NCBI GenBank assembly: GCA_025024175.1
Contig: QCXZ01000086.1
Location: 26,130,245 to 26,194,244, forward strand
DNA from: Rhyzopertha dominica
Taxonomy: Eukaryota; Arthropoda; Insecta; Coleoptera; Bostrichidae
Length of the DNA: 64,000 bases
Direction of reading: 5' to 3'
Below the pieces are notes generated by a model that did not search any database, was not told the origin of the DNA, and saw only the letters and a program-made list of their open reading frames with translations. Below are positions 11,561 to 22,235 of this stretch, in pieces. The position numbers and the translations under genes were made by a program. The first letter of the stretch is position 1. Each line of letters begins with the position of its first letter.

Positions 11561-12860
11561 CTAAAAATTCATCTTGATTAACAGCCTCATCACACCTGGA
11601 CAGCTGGGACCTTGGGCCGTGATTGAGTGCTAAGGCAGGAGAAAAAATACGAATTACTTATGTTTACGTAACACGACAGGAGCAATATAAATGATAATTG
11701 GCGTCGCCGCGGAGCGAACATCCGAACCCAAACGTGGAACGTGCGATTTAACAGAGGGGTTGATGAATGTAGTTCGCATCACCTGGACCCGAAACTGCGA
11801 CTTTTTAAAAAACAAATAGACGCTCTCAGCTAGATTGGATTTCGGGTTTTACATTTTATACGTATACGCAAGAATGGAGGGCGATTTTTTCCCCACTCGT
11901 TAAACCTGATGACCTGTGTTCGCTTCAGGAAGGATTTTCAGCGAATATTAAATGACAGTTGTTTGCATTAACTAAGGATTTATTCCACACTGGTTCTATG
12001 CAATTAGATATGCAAAATTTATTGCTTTTAACGTTTTCATTCCCCCAAAATATCAAAACTAAACTCATTTATTTATCTAACGTTATCGTCGCTAGTCTTC
12101 ACCCATGCAACACGTACACGCCGCTGTGGACTCTCACTAACTTCAAGCGAAGGAGTCTCATACTTGATGAGTACCACACTGCCTACACTTAAATTCGGTA
12201 GTGTTTATTTCCACTCGCAGCTCTATTGGAAAATAGTCCAGTATTCTTTTGACCGTGTTTTTCCAAGGGCTTAGAGTTACTTTATGAGTGTTCTCCTAAA
12301 TGCATAAATCTTGAAAGGAGAGTATTTTCACGCAGTTTTGCTTCGGCTCCTTTTCACGTCTTTGAAGGCCACAAAACGTCGTGGGCAATTATAGGCGTTT
12401 TAACGTTCCGATGCTTGTGATTGTCAACTTGGCAAGCATCCGTGACTGGGGGCGTCATGTTTAATCTGCGTGTAACACAAGACGTGTATTTTTACTCCCA
12501 CTATCGAGCACGTGGTCTAAATATGTCACTAAAATAATTTCTATAACGTGTCGAGTGGTTCCATTAACTCGGGTACAAAAATAATTTGAACGATAAAGTC
12601 GTTAAAATTTTACTAGACGGTTCAACAACACCATATAACACGAAGCTTGTAATCGTTTACTGTTTGTTTATAATAAAATTATGCGTGCGACAAATCTTCC
12701 AACTTTCCTCCTCGAAGACACTGGGGTTGAACCCGGGATCCTATTTTCACACAACGATAGGCATCGTTACTAGTAACCATAGATATACATATCTATATAA
12801 CGATGCTGATGGTCGGAACGTTTTAATATCCAAGCATAAGTTGCTAAGTTGATCAATATA
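11561..12860. promoter_or_regulatory. Balanced-composition island in intron 1; candidate enhancer
   Basis: About 1.3 kb of non-repetitive, balanced sequence lies between AT-rich blocks. No protein resemblance is seen; frames of 77 and 88 codons (11959-12192, 12586-12852) look like chance. Regulatory role is inferred only from texture and from its position in a large intron of a developmental transcription-factor gene. Confidence 0.25.
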
Positions 12861-13560
12861 AGTTTTTGTGTGATTTCTGAGNCTAAAAATTCTTAAATAT
12901 GTATCATAAAAAATAAACATGGCTAAATACTTTTCGAATCATCATCTACCTTGACATCTTTACATAACTCATCCTATAATTTCTGTCAAAATCTTTCTTT
13001 ACTGTTTACGCTGTTTACCTACACAATGGNTGATTTACAGTTTCAACTGTCAAAATTAATGATTTTTATAGAATACCTAATAATGGCAATCCGTTAATTA
13101 CAACTAGCCTTAAAGATTTTTTTTGCGTTAAAGGAGAAACTCATTTTGGCAAAGTATAACTAACATTGCTGTAAGCTGTAAACGTTTCACCATTTAATGC
13201 CTTATATATTTCTTGAATATATAAAATAAAATATACAAAATAATAATATAAAATAATAACAAGATTTTTTCACATAAATGTAGCTCCGTAAATGCGTGGT
13301 TTTTCAATACAAGGTGTTAGTGGATTATAAAGCCAACAACTTTTTTTTATCTTTTGGAAACAACTATTTCGAAAATTTGGATTATACTTGGCATGTAATG
13401 ACAATTTTGTAGGGTATGTAAGTGAGTGTAGCTTAAATATCACTATCAATTAACCTAAAGCATTTTTTTGTAATTGCCATAACTTTTAAAAAAAAAATTT
13501 CGATAATCTGACCTAACTGTCTTAAAGAACCATTCAAAATAAACAAAAATGGTGCTCTTC
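12861..13560. other. AT-rich intronic DNA
   Basis: Long A/T-dominated words (for example around 13205-13265) and two N bases (12882, 13030). Nothing coding or repetitive was identified. Confidence 0.45.
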
Positions 13561-13639
13561 TCATATGTCTAAAGTGTACCGCTTCGTCAGAAAATGAAAA
13601 CAAAGTTTTATACTACCATGAAAGAAACACAAATAATGT

Positions 13640-14110
13640 AATCATCAAGTAGGCGTAGTAATAGGGCGTCATGAAACAAAAGCTTGTTTACTTAGACACA
13701 GATATCCAAACAGAAGACAGCTAGGAAGACGAATATTGCCAAATTACGAATCTTCTAGTTTTTGGGCATAATATGCGATATTTTTAAAAGAAACAATTAA
13801 CTGTCTTTATAATTTAAAATTGGAAACATATCTCGTCTAAAATAATCTACAGACAGGTAATTAAAATTTCCCAGAGATGGTTTGGTGCCTGTACTGGCTG
13901 AGATGATATTCCAACAAGACGGTGCCAATAGATAGATAAGTCCTAGGGGTAGGGAAGTTGTAGAATATCCACCCCGATCGTAAGATTTGACCCCTGTATA
14001 TTTTTTCTGGAGTGATTTAAAAAGTAGAATATACGTAGATTATTATGTCGCCCAGCCCTATTTGCGGTCTGTGTGAAGACATTGCGTCTATAACTCGTAC
14101 AGGGGAGCCA
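13640..14110 (+). pseudogene. DUF4817/DDE-type DNA-transposon transposase remnant
   Basis: Two separated blocks of one transposase family are readable. Near 13685-13750, RHRYPNRRQLGRRILPN corresponds to the N-terminal helix-turn-helix block (R.PNRR.P...T). Near 13905-14060, EMIFQQDGAN is followed by YPPRS.DLTPVYFFWSDLKS and then RIYVDYY, corresponding to the catalytic Q-D-G-A and WPPRSPDLTP.DFFLWG.LK motifs. Stops interrupt both blocks, and the central catalytic region between them is gone. This family belongs to the IS630-Tc1-mariner assemblage. A hairpin MITE follows 240 bp downstream; a link between the two is not shown. Confidence 0.75.
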
Positions 14111-14349
14111 GCGCAAAGGTTAAATGACGCCCCTTAGTCACTCTACATCATCTCTGCTGATTTATTGCTTGGACTGTCATTCGTTATCTAATCTGAGCGC
14201 CAGCTTCCCACGTCCTCAGAATGTATGGCATTTTTACATCGAACAATAAATGCAATCATCACTTCGTGTATAAACAGTCATTAAAATGCACATTAAAATC
14301 ATAGATTTCTCCTGTGGGAACAAAAATTCATTAAATTGGACCCACTATA

Positions 14350-14493
14350 CAGGGTGGTCACCTTTAAGATGTCCACATTTTCATGCAGTTTGAAACCCTG
14401 GCGTTTTTTCGAAACATTTTAAAAACGTTCCAGGTCTCAAACTGCATGAAATCCGAAATCCCAATGGCGGGCGTCTTAAGGGTGACCACCCTG
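14350..14493. mobile_element. 144-bp foldback MITE with TA target-site duplication
   Basis: The element begins CAGGGTGGTCACC at 14350 and ends GGTGACCACCCTG at 14493, flanked on both sides by TA (14348-14349, 14494-14495). The inverted match continues inward with few mismatches (TTTAAGATG against CTTAAGACG) and resumes in the middle (TTTCATGCAGTTTGAAACC near 14380 against CTCAAACTGCATGAAA near 14437-14452), so nearly the whole element pairs into one hairpin with a loop near 14411-14421. TA duplication and a CAGGG start point to a Tc1/mariner-type non-autonomous element. It ends 47 bp before the exon-2 splice acceptor, so it lies next to, or in, the branch-point region. Confidence 0.93.
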
Positions 14494-14540
14494 TATTGGC
14501 GATTACTTTCAAATGAACTTTCCTGTAACCATTATTACAG

Positions 14541-14771
14541 TGGGCATCTGTGGCGTCATGGTTCTTCAGGCCCGAATGCTCCCTGTTAACTACGATGGCC
14601 AACAGCGACCAGCCCTCCACCTGCACGTCGTCTGCTAGGCCTCCGGCTCCAGCCACGAGACCGAGCGACCCTCCGGTCCCCTCCAGCGGCGGCTCGCCGC
14701 CTCCCAGACCGCCGTCTTCGCACCGGGAGGACAGGCAAGAGAGGACCTTCCAGCCGCCTACCATCTGCACG
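14541..14771 (+). CDS. Basonuclin-like zinc-finger gene, coding exon 2 (Pro/Ser-rich linker)
   Basis: The reading frame is open from an acceptor (CCATTATTACAG, ending 14540) to a consensus donor (TGCACG/GTGAGT) after 14771: 231 bases, 77 codons, phase 0 at both ends. It joins in frame to exon 1 upstream and exon 3 downstream. The product is low-complexity and Pro/Ser/Arg-rich (residues about 70-105 of the joined protein, e.g. PPVPSSGGSPPPRPPSSHRE), then FQPPTICT leading into the AIRCT block. An internal ATG at 14595 (ACG ATG G; A at -3, G at +4) has a much better Kozak context than exon 1, so the exon may also act as a first coding exon giving a start at MANSDQP. The acceptor AG at 14568-14569 is unlikely for this frame: used in phase 0 it runs into a stop. 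A hairpin MITE ends 47 bp upstream. Confidence 0.8.
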
Positions 14772-15020
14772 GTGAGTGTCCTCCATCCACTTGAGGTTGA
14801 CACACGTCTGTGTCGTGTCACTGGTTTTGAAAGTCACTTGGGGTGCCTCTTGAGTAGACCCTTTGTGAAACGAATATTTTGACACCTCACGGAGTCGGCT
14901 GATTTATTGTAATTGCTAGTGTGAAATGTAACGGCATTGTAGGGAAATAGGTTATTGGAGGAAGAGTAAAATGGCACAACAATGACAAAGCGGTAACCTT
15001 AACACATTTTTTGTGGAGAG

Positions 15021-15043
15021 TCATCGATAGTGGCTATCGATGA
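15021..15043. promoter_or_regulatory. Inverted repeat TCATCGATAG-TGG-CTATCGATGA (DRE/BEAF-like)
   Basis: Two perfect 10-bp inverted arms around three bases, 250 bp into intron 2. Each arm contains ATCGATAG, close to the insect DRE element (TATCGATA), and CGATA, the word bound by the Drosophila boundary factor BEAF-32. The site is seen directly; protein binding is inference. Confidence 0.4.
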
Positions 15044-16499
15044 TGTCCGAATCCTTTGTATACATATGATATTCGTAATACATATATGATAGGTACCTAT
15101 TTATTTGTGCTTTATATTATTTAATATTTCATTATCACTAACTATTTCATTAACAATATGAATACAATACAAATACTAGACTACGTGTTTTCCACACTAA
15201 TCTGTAAGCGAAGACTGAATAAAAATATACCAGTACAGTCTTTTAAGAGAAACTTAGGAATACTATCTAGTCAAGAAGTAAAAGAATTCTTAGTAGCCAT
15301 AAACACCTCATCTTCGGAAAAATGTGAAATATTCAACAAACGCATCCCAAAAAAATGTAGCAAAAACTTAAGGAGTCGAATACTCACGGTCATTCAATTT
15401 CATAGTAGCAGGAATGCGCGTGCTTCCTTTTTTATTTAGCGTGTAAGATCAAAATTGTTTAGGTTCATCAAACATAGATGTTTCAGTATTAGCCACATAA
15501 CGCTTGTTAGGGACTTCGAAGAAGATCGGAACTAGCAAAACTGTAATAGTAATAATGAGAGTTGTGTATTCTCTAACCTAGGAGCTCTATGCTTGTGACA
15601 TCAAATCATTAGAGATACCTAAACTTGCTTTTGAGTTTGAAGGTGCTATAAAGATTTCGTAGAATATTAATAATATTTTGACTTCATCGTTAACTCCAAA
15701 ATCGATTTGTGGACGGTTTGTTTTATGTCTGTGCTGTGTACGCTGAATCAAGCAGAAAGCTCAAAAGTGTAATTGCCTCTATTGTCGCCTGGCGATATTT
15801 AAATTTTGTCCGGGGCATAATTGGATGAAAGTGAGTGCCTGTAGATTTCTACGCCGGCTGTCGGAACAATATTGACGGTTTTCACTCTATAATTTTCTCC
15901 GTTAATAGGAATAGAAAAATATTCCACTTATTATTGATGGTGTAGGCAGTAAACGTGTATTTTTTTGTTCGGTGGTCCGATATTAATTTTAGTAATTTGA
16001 CAGTGTGAACGACAGGCCTGTTCTCCTCTCTCTTGCTCTCTCTCGCGCTGAAAAGCCGTCACCCTCAANCGCGGCAGTGACAACGTTTGAAAAAGGATTC
16101 GGCCGAGTCATCCTCTTGATTAGGACAGATTCAGTTGCCATCGCCTGTCTGAACCTTCCCATGATGCTGCAGAATTGGTAAATGTATCGGCACCTCTATC
16201 GGCCGCGCTAACATTTCTGAATATCTTACAGACATAAAGTCCGTTAATGATTTGTCGCCTGGTGAAGCTGCTCGTCATCCGAACCATCTTTAATTAAAAA
16301 GTCCCCGCTCTTACCTAAGCTGTCTCTGCGAACTTGCCACATCAAACGAGCGATCGTACACGCACTGGCAGTATTCTTGACGCCACCTGCCGAACAGCGG
16401 CGAACACCATGTTCATCTGTTCGTTGTTTTTGTTGCCCTTTACGTAATTTACAGGGTGCCCCGAAAGTTATTCCTACTAAAACTACATTATTAACATAA
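15044..16499. other. Intron 2, proximal part; CT-rich tract, no gene
   Basis: AT-rich to about 15900, then balanced. A polypyrimidine tract at 16019-16047 (CTCCTCTCTCTTGCTCTCTC) is GAGA-type on the opposite strand. CAGGGTGCCCCGAAAGT near 16453 resembles the start of an insect DNA transposon, but no matching inverted end was found nearby. The 93-codon frame at 15158-15439 is not recognised. Confidence 0.3.
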
Positions 16500-18050
16500 A
16501 TATGATACAATAATGGATCTGGTTTGCGAGTATAGTTGTAAGAAAAGATCTATCAAACTCATTATAAGAGCTATTTATGAAGTGCACAGTGGTTTATGGT
16601 CAAGGGGTTATTATTAAGATAAAATTTGCTGGGCTGCTTGCACTCTTTTCAGCAATAGGAGGAACCGCGTACCAAATAAAGAAAACGCAACCGTCACAAA
16701 GGAAAATCCGATTGGATAAGGGAGCGTTGAAAAGATTGCTCTCAATTCAAGAAGACCGAATTCGAAGAGCTATGTATGAATTTTATTGCAAAAACCTGTG
16801 GCTACAATTAGCTTGTTGTTCAGAGATATAGATATAATTGTCATGCTCTGGAAAGACTATTTAAAAAATATTGGTTTCGCGTTCCACCGCATTAATAAAA
16901 TAATCTATTTAAGGGAAAGTGACGTGTGGTGACCTGCTAAAAATCATCAAAATAATCCATCTGTAATTTCTATTTGTTTTTGTGCTTTCTGATTGCTCTG
17001 GTCGCTTTTTTTTTTGTTTCCAAGAAAATTATATAGCGTAAATGTCAGATATATAAAAGATACATTGCATCGCGAGTATAACGCTACCGTATTTATAAGC
17101 GATAGGGGGTGGGTTATTGGACATAAAAAATTCCATTAGTTCGCCATTTCACCTGTGTCGCAGTGAATGCTATTGTGCCTCCATGCATGCCCCATCAAGA
17201 GGGCATGTGTTTCTTTTGGTCTTGCGTTTTCTGTCCAGGATTTTGATGTTTTAAACAAAACATTTTATATATCTGCCTTAAGCATATTTAAAATGGAACT
17301 TTATTTTAAAAGGAAAAAAGGTACACTTTTTTCAAGACACATCACGCAATAAGAAATAATAATAAAGAACGTTACTTCGTGTATAGGCAGCGCGAACAAG
17401 TTTAGGTGTTTGTAAGTAATTGGCAACTTAGCAGTTCGAGTATAAAAGAATTAAGAATTAAATCTTTTCATGGATGGGCTTGTTAATTACAAGATTAACT
17501 ACCAGATGATATCAGTAACTGCAGTCCATTTAGAACTTGACACTCAATGTCGTTTGTTGGAAAAAAGAGCATTTCTTAAAAAAGTCCTCATCGTTATCGT
17601 CGATCAAGATCGTCCTCTTAAAGTTCGAGGATCAATCTGATTTTATAAGGATGAATTTTTTCCTGTTGATAAAGTTTGCCCACTGTTGAGTGGTGTATGT
17701 CGTTGTTTATTGCCACCTGACGTAGGTTAGGTAGGTAAAATAGCAAAATACCAATATAAATAGACAAAAAGTTATCATTGGTTATATATGTCAAATTTTG
17801 ACTGNGACGGACATGCGCTTTGGTACATAAAGGTGCATAAAGGTCAAGGGTGGCGTTGAATGTGATTTTTGATGTTGAATATGATGGTACATGTCAAATT
17901 TGGGTTAAGACTATGAAGTATAATATTAAATACTGATCTGTAACCGGCCAAATCTCTCTTTACGAGTATGTGTTTTAGTTTTTTCTTTACAAATCCTTTT
18001 TCCAACCCTTTTTTATGTTACGATTCAGTACTGGATGTGTAAGCCTGGAC
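16500..18050. other. AT-rich intron 2 DNA; nothing recognised
   Basis: Frames of 61-84 codons (16577-16831, 17167-17352) have no family resemblance. CATGCCC/GGGCATG form a small inverted repeat near 17190-17211. One N lies at 17805. No transposon ends were seen. Confidence 0.35.
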
Positions 18051-19520
18051 AACCTGCAATTTTGCTCTTTACACTGTCATCTAGTCGTCACGCAACGTGC
18101 CACTCAGTTGCGTCCTTTTGTTGCAACGAATCCACGGATTAACGCGCGACACTTGCTCTGCAAACGCGCCAATTAACAGGGGGGAAAAAAATTATCGCGG
18201 TATACGCCCGGACCCCAAGAAATATTGCCCACTTCCTGCATAAGGAATCGTCGCTGGGAAGTTGCATGCATGGGCCGCGTAATTCTCAATTAACTAACAA
18301 GCGACCATAAATAACAGTCGCACTGGTAAAATTTGCGAAAAATTTTAATAGCTTGTGCTTGTTGTGTTTTTACCAGCGAACGTCGCACATTTAAGGAAAA
18401 GAATTTGAAAGGTCAGATTAATTATGGTCTCTCCACTTTGTTAAAAAAATATATTAATGTGGCAAAGGTCGAAACCTTAAGTGACTATTTTCAGTGCTAG
18501 GAATAAAAGTTATAAGACATAATAGGATATATGGGAAGCCAAAAAATCTAGATTAGTCATTTTTATGTGTGCGGAGTTTACAAAATTTTAAATGACCGAA
18601 ATGTCATGAAATTCAAAATTTTAAATAATTTGTCCAATGTTTAATGATAATAAGTTGGTGACTTCCTCTAACTTCTAACTGAAGATGGTCATTTAAGACC
18701 ACATTAAAAAACGTAAATTTTATTTGTCCTTGCGATCCTACGCAATTATTTCCCTTTGAATCTATATATACGCGGCGCATGAGCTGTTCAAACAAACACT
18801 TACTCTTACGCGGAATTTCGGTGTACCATTAATTAGGTATCACGTTATAATTAAATTTGGGCTTTGTTGGCCGGTGCGTACCACCGAACAAAACGTGAGC
18901 AGCCCATAATTGTTTCGAATCAAAAACCCAGCGCGGCGTATGTTAATTTCGGACAAAATTCTGAGTTTCGATTACATGGTTTTTAGTAAACACTTTCAAA
19001 CCCGATATCGGGTGGTTAATTAACTTTGCCGGCGTCGTGTCGTCCGCTAGTTTTATTAAAACTGTACCAGCTCGTGTCACACTCCTTAAACTGTGACAAA
19101 TTCCCTCCCTAGGCTCTACTTGTTTGCCCATTAACACGGGCGGAAAAAAACTCATTTTTGTATTTAGCATCTCTTGCCTCTATTTACCTCTAAAACGTGT
19201 CCCACTAAAGTGCCTTATCGCTTATTAACAGGAATTATTTGGACAATCACGTGGTCTGCACCGCAAAATGAGTTTCAGGAAACGCAAGTATATATTTCTG
19301 TCACCGAATCCTGCGACAGGTTTTATGAAATTCTTAAAAACGTACTTTCGAGCGAAGTATATCTAGAATGTATAATATTCGTAAATCTAGATAATAGTTT
19401 TGCCGTTATAGTTGAATCCAATCCTACAGTGAATCTCGATATAAAATTGTTTTCTAATAACGTTCATGTTTTACACTAAGTACATTACCCATAAGTCTCT
19501 TTCAATCTTATCTGCAAGAT
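18051..19520. promoter_or_regulatory. Balanced islands 18051-18420 and 18740-19480; candidate regulatory DNA
   Basis: Two stretches of complex, balanced sequence are separated by about 300 AT-rich bases. They hold homeodomain-type words such as AATTAACTAAC (18289-18299) and GGTTAATTAACTTTG (19014-19028). No coding frame is recognised; the 101-codon frame at 19174-19479 has no known domain. Confidence 0.25.
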
Positions 19521-19524
19521 CGAC

Positions 19525-19720
19525 AGCTTGGCGTTAGGCACAGGAACCACGTCTCCAAATTATATGTCACTGCCTCCAGCATGCCTCAAGGATCCAATCT
19601 TCGTCCGTTGTTGTTTCTATTATATATATATCAGTGATATTATGGACTCAATCTATTGTGAACCATTTGTTGATAAAAGTCCTAAAAAAAAATTCCCTAT
19701 AGATCATTTTGGAAACTTAG
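19525..19720 (+). pseudogene. LINE reverse-transcriptase fragment (PQGS motif)
   Basis: From 19572 the plus strand reads ASSMPQGSNLRPLLFLLYI, and after a one-base shift ISDIMDS. This is reverse-transcriptase block 4 (S.GVPQGS.LGPLLFLLYINDI). Upstream, RHRNHVSKLYV fits the block before it. No YADD block follows. A short dead jockey/CR1-like fragment. Confidence 0.8.
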
Positions 19721-19747
19721 CCGGAAGCTGAGGCACCAAAAGCGTTC

Positions 19748-20287
19748 ATGACGTGCAATAAAATGTATGACAGTATCTGTCCTGTAAATCACCGTGGTGC
19801 TTATTTTCCAAATTCCAATTTAAGTCGTTCACACGCTATTTTGAACGCGCTCCTTTACGATCGACGTCCAAATCCGCCACCGTTCTACATGTGCGTTTGC
19901 AGTGGCGGCATAACTGGCATACCTGGAGGATCGGGTAGTTTTTCGCGAAATTATCCCAGCAAATACCGACCTGTACCATTTTCTCTTCGGCCAAGAGTGT
20001 ATGACTATAAACGGCGGCGCGAGGGTACAAGGTACGCAGAGGCGCGAAGTTGTATATTTGTCTTTGGTTTAATCTGCCTGACTGTCTGTAAACACCAGAA
20101 CAGAACTGTGAAAATAGACACAGGTCACACGGAACGTACCGGCAACGGCTATGTGCGACAGGTAAAACCAACTATACATATACCATACCTTTCAGTTTAC
20201 ACAAACACTCCTATTAGCGTAACCAAATATGCACCGACACTGTCGGTGTATCAACAATTATATGAATCACCAAAGGCGAATGTTTAG
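19748..20287 (+). other. Unassigned 179-residue open reading frame in a balanced segment
   Basis: ATG at 19748 opens 179 codons to a stop ending 20287, one of the longest ATG frames in the window. The product is basic and Tyr/Pro/Asn-rich, with no signal peptide and only a weak hydrophobic stretch (SCIFVFGLICLTV, about residues 101-113). No known domain, no convincing splice sites and no LINE or transposase motif are seen. The minus strand is also open over 19836-20171, which suggests that low stop density in this balanced DNA explains it. I regard it as probably not a gene. Confidence 0.15.
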
Positions 20288-20362
20288 AGGCCTGGGTCAC
20301 CCCCCAAAGCCTCAGAAATGTCCCAAAGACGCAGTTGTGTATTAACTGAAGAGTACCAATTC

Positions 20363-20389
20363 CACAAAGCATCAACTTTATGCTTTGTG
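20363..20389. promoter_or_regulatory. Inverted repeat CACAAAGCAT-N7-ATGCTTTGTG
   Basis: Perfect 10-bp arms lie around a 7-base spacer. Each arm contains ACAAAG, the core shared by Sox and TCF/pangolin sites, next to ATGC, part of the POU octamer. Binding is inference. It could equally be the trace of a short inverted-repeat element. Confidence 0.35.
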
Positions 20390-20689
20390 CGTTGTCTATG
20401 ATCTGTTTCTTTGATCAAGCAATTCAAAACCAGTTTCATGCAATGCTATCCACGATTTAAGGACTCTGTCTTATAATTGTAGTGAAATTAAAAAACATTG
20501 GAAAGGTAAAAGATTTTCAAGAAATAATGAAGCCGTATGTGCCGTTTAGTGGTTTGCAGACCAAGATAAAGAATTTTTCTAAGGGCTTAGAATTACTTCA
20601 TGAATGAATAATGAATAAATTAAATTTGGTTTTAAAATATTTTGACGTTTTATATGGTAGACCAGATACATATCAATTTGCCCTCGTAT

Positions 20690-22140
20690 CATAAAGACTC
20701 TCAATTGCGGTCGCCTTGTATATGGGAAAATGCCGCTTTGAACCAGCTGGGAGAGCTGATAATGGCTATAGCATGCATGTCATTGCATGTCTTATTTATA
20801 TTATGTCTGTCGTCCTCTTGTGTTATCTGGGTTCGCGAAACTCCTCAGTTAGCACGGTACTGTTTATCGCTCGCTTATCGCGTACAGGGATGGACTCCCG
20901 CTGTCGGAAAATGGGGAAAAACGCCCACCGCGCTGGGGTGGCCTGCTGGTCTAGACGGTGGCACCGCGGCAACGAAAGCACTCCGTTACCCTCAAATATT
21001 TGATCTGGGAACAATGATACACACAAGTATTTAAAAGGAGTTCAGTGGGGGAGGCGACATTCACTCCGTTTCCATAATAATCGTTAAGTGATGCTCCAAA
21101 TAGACCCTTTCCGCTTTGTTGACGGATACCGTAGCTACCTCAGTTCAGCGTTTTAAATCATGTAAACATTTGCCCGTAGTGTTTGGAAAACACTGGTCTC
21201 CGAACAGAGAAGAAGTTATCAAGAGCCACTGGTTCCATTAGCGGCTGGGTGTCCACGTCCCGACAAAGTACCGGTGATGGTAACACCGGAAAAAGTTATA
21301 CCGAACTTTGCCCGTGCGAATTTTTGTTACTCGTGCATTTAGAAGGCCCGCTTTCTTGAAGCCTTCACTTTATTCCGTAGATACGACAGTTTTCCTAGTC
21401 TTCTAAATGCTGCTACTTCATTTTCCAGCTATTAAAATTAAGTCTTTCTTTTAAATATACTTAAAGTTATATTAATTTTATAAGTTTTTTTCTGTATACC
21501 GTCACTTTTGTTATCACATGTAGTGATTAAGAGAGTCATACCTACAAAACTCTATTAACTCTATAAATCTCTTCCAGTACTTAAAATCAGGGGGGTCAGA
21601 ACCAATAAGACCAAACTAACTCGTACTTATTATTTATATTATTGTGAACTGGTAGTACCTGTCAATTGATAATTAACGACAGATTACCAGAACTACTGAA
21701 GGTTTTTCCTCCCTTAAATCCTTCAAAAATCTTTTAATCCCTTTGATTTGTAGGTCACTATGGCAAAAAATGGAAAAAAAGTTTTGTTTATGTGTACCTG
21801 TATTTCATCTACGAAGGTTTTTATTAATTATCGTTAACAAACATTGACTATACAAATTATTATTTGTTGAAATACAGCTATTTCGTACTTTACTAAGTAC
21901 TGTTTTTTTCAGTTTTAATATAAAATAATCAGTTGACTGCTACAGCGTGATGCTGTAAGTGATATTAGAATGAAATTCCGGCGCGTGTAGCTTATCCGTT
22001 GATTGCAAGAACTACCAATATAAGTAGCTGCGTACATAAAAGTCAGTTTGACGTCGATATTTCAGAAAACGTTAGAATCTTGTATAATACTGCTGTATCG
22101 ATTGTCAGAAATTCATATATGCCATTTTATTACTGAGTAC
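20690..22140. other. Intron 2: balanced 20690-21350, then AT-rich; no gene
   Basis: The frames at 20642-21034 (130 codons) and 20716-21003 overlap each other and the opposite strand and show no domain. 21350-22140 is AT-rich with nothing recognised. Confidence 0.3.
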
Positions 22141-22167
22141 ATAGTATTGGCGTATAGTTAACACTTA

Positions 22168-22235
22168 TACTACGTCTGGCGAGCCACGGGGTTCTATCTT
22201 AGGTCCTCTGTTTTTAATTAATATTTGTAAATGGT
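22168..22235 (+). pseudogene. LINE reverse-transcriptase fragment (EPRGSILGP)
   Basis: The translation TTSGEPRGSILGPLFLINIC fits block 4 of non-LTR reverse transcriptases (GVPQGSILGPLLFLINI). Neither the preceding nor the YADD block was found, so only about 22 codons can be assigned. Confidence 0.65.

Noticed and set aside
12720..12745. GGTTGAACCCGGGATCC, resembling a tRNA T-arm
   Set aside because: No matching acceptor stem, D-arm or anticodon arm upstream; not a tRNA gene.
14381..14885. Long minus-strand frames (146 and 99 codons) antisense to exon 2
   Set aside because: They run through the MITE hairpin and the complement of the Pro-rich coding exon; shadows of GC-rich sequence.
16453..16469. 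CAGGGTGCCCCGAAAGT, a transposon-like terminus
   Set aside because: No matching inverted terminus or target duplication found within reach.
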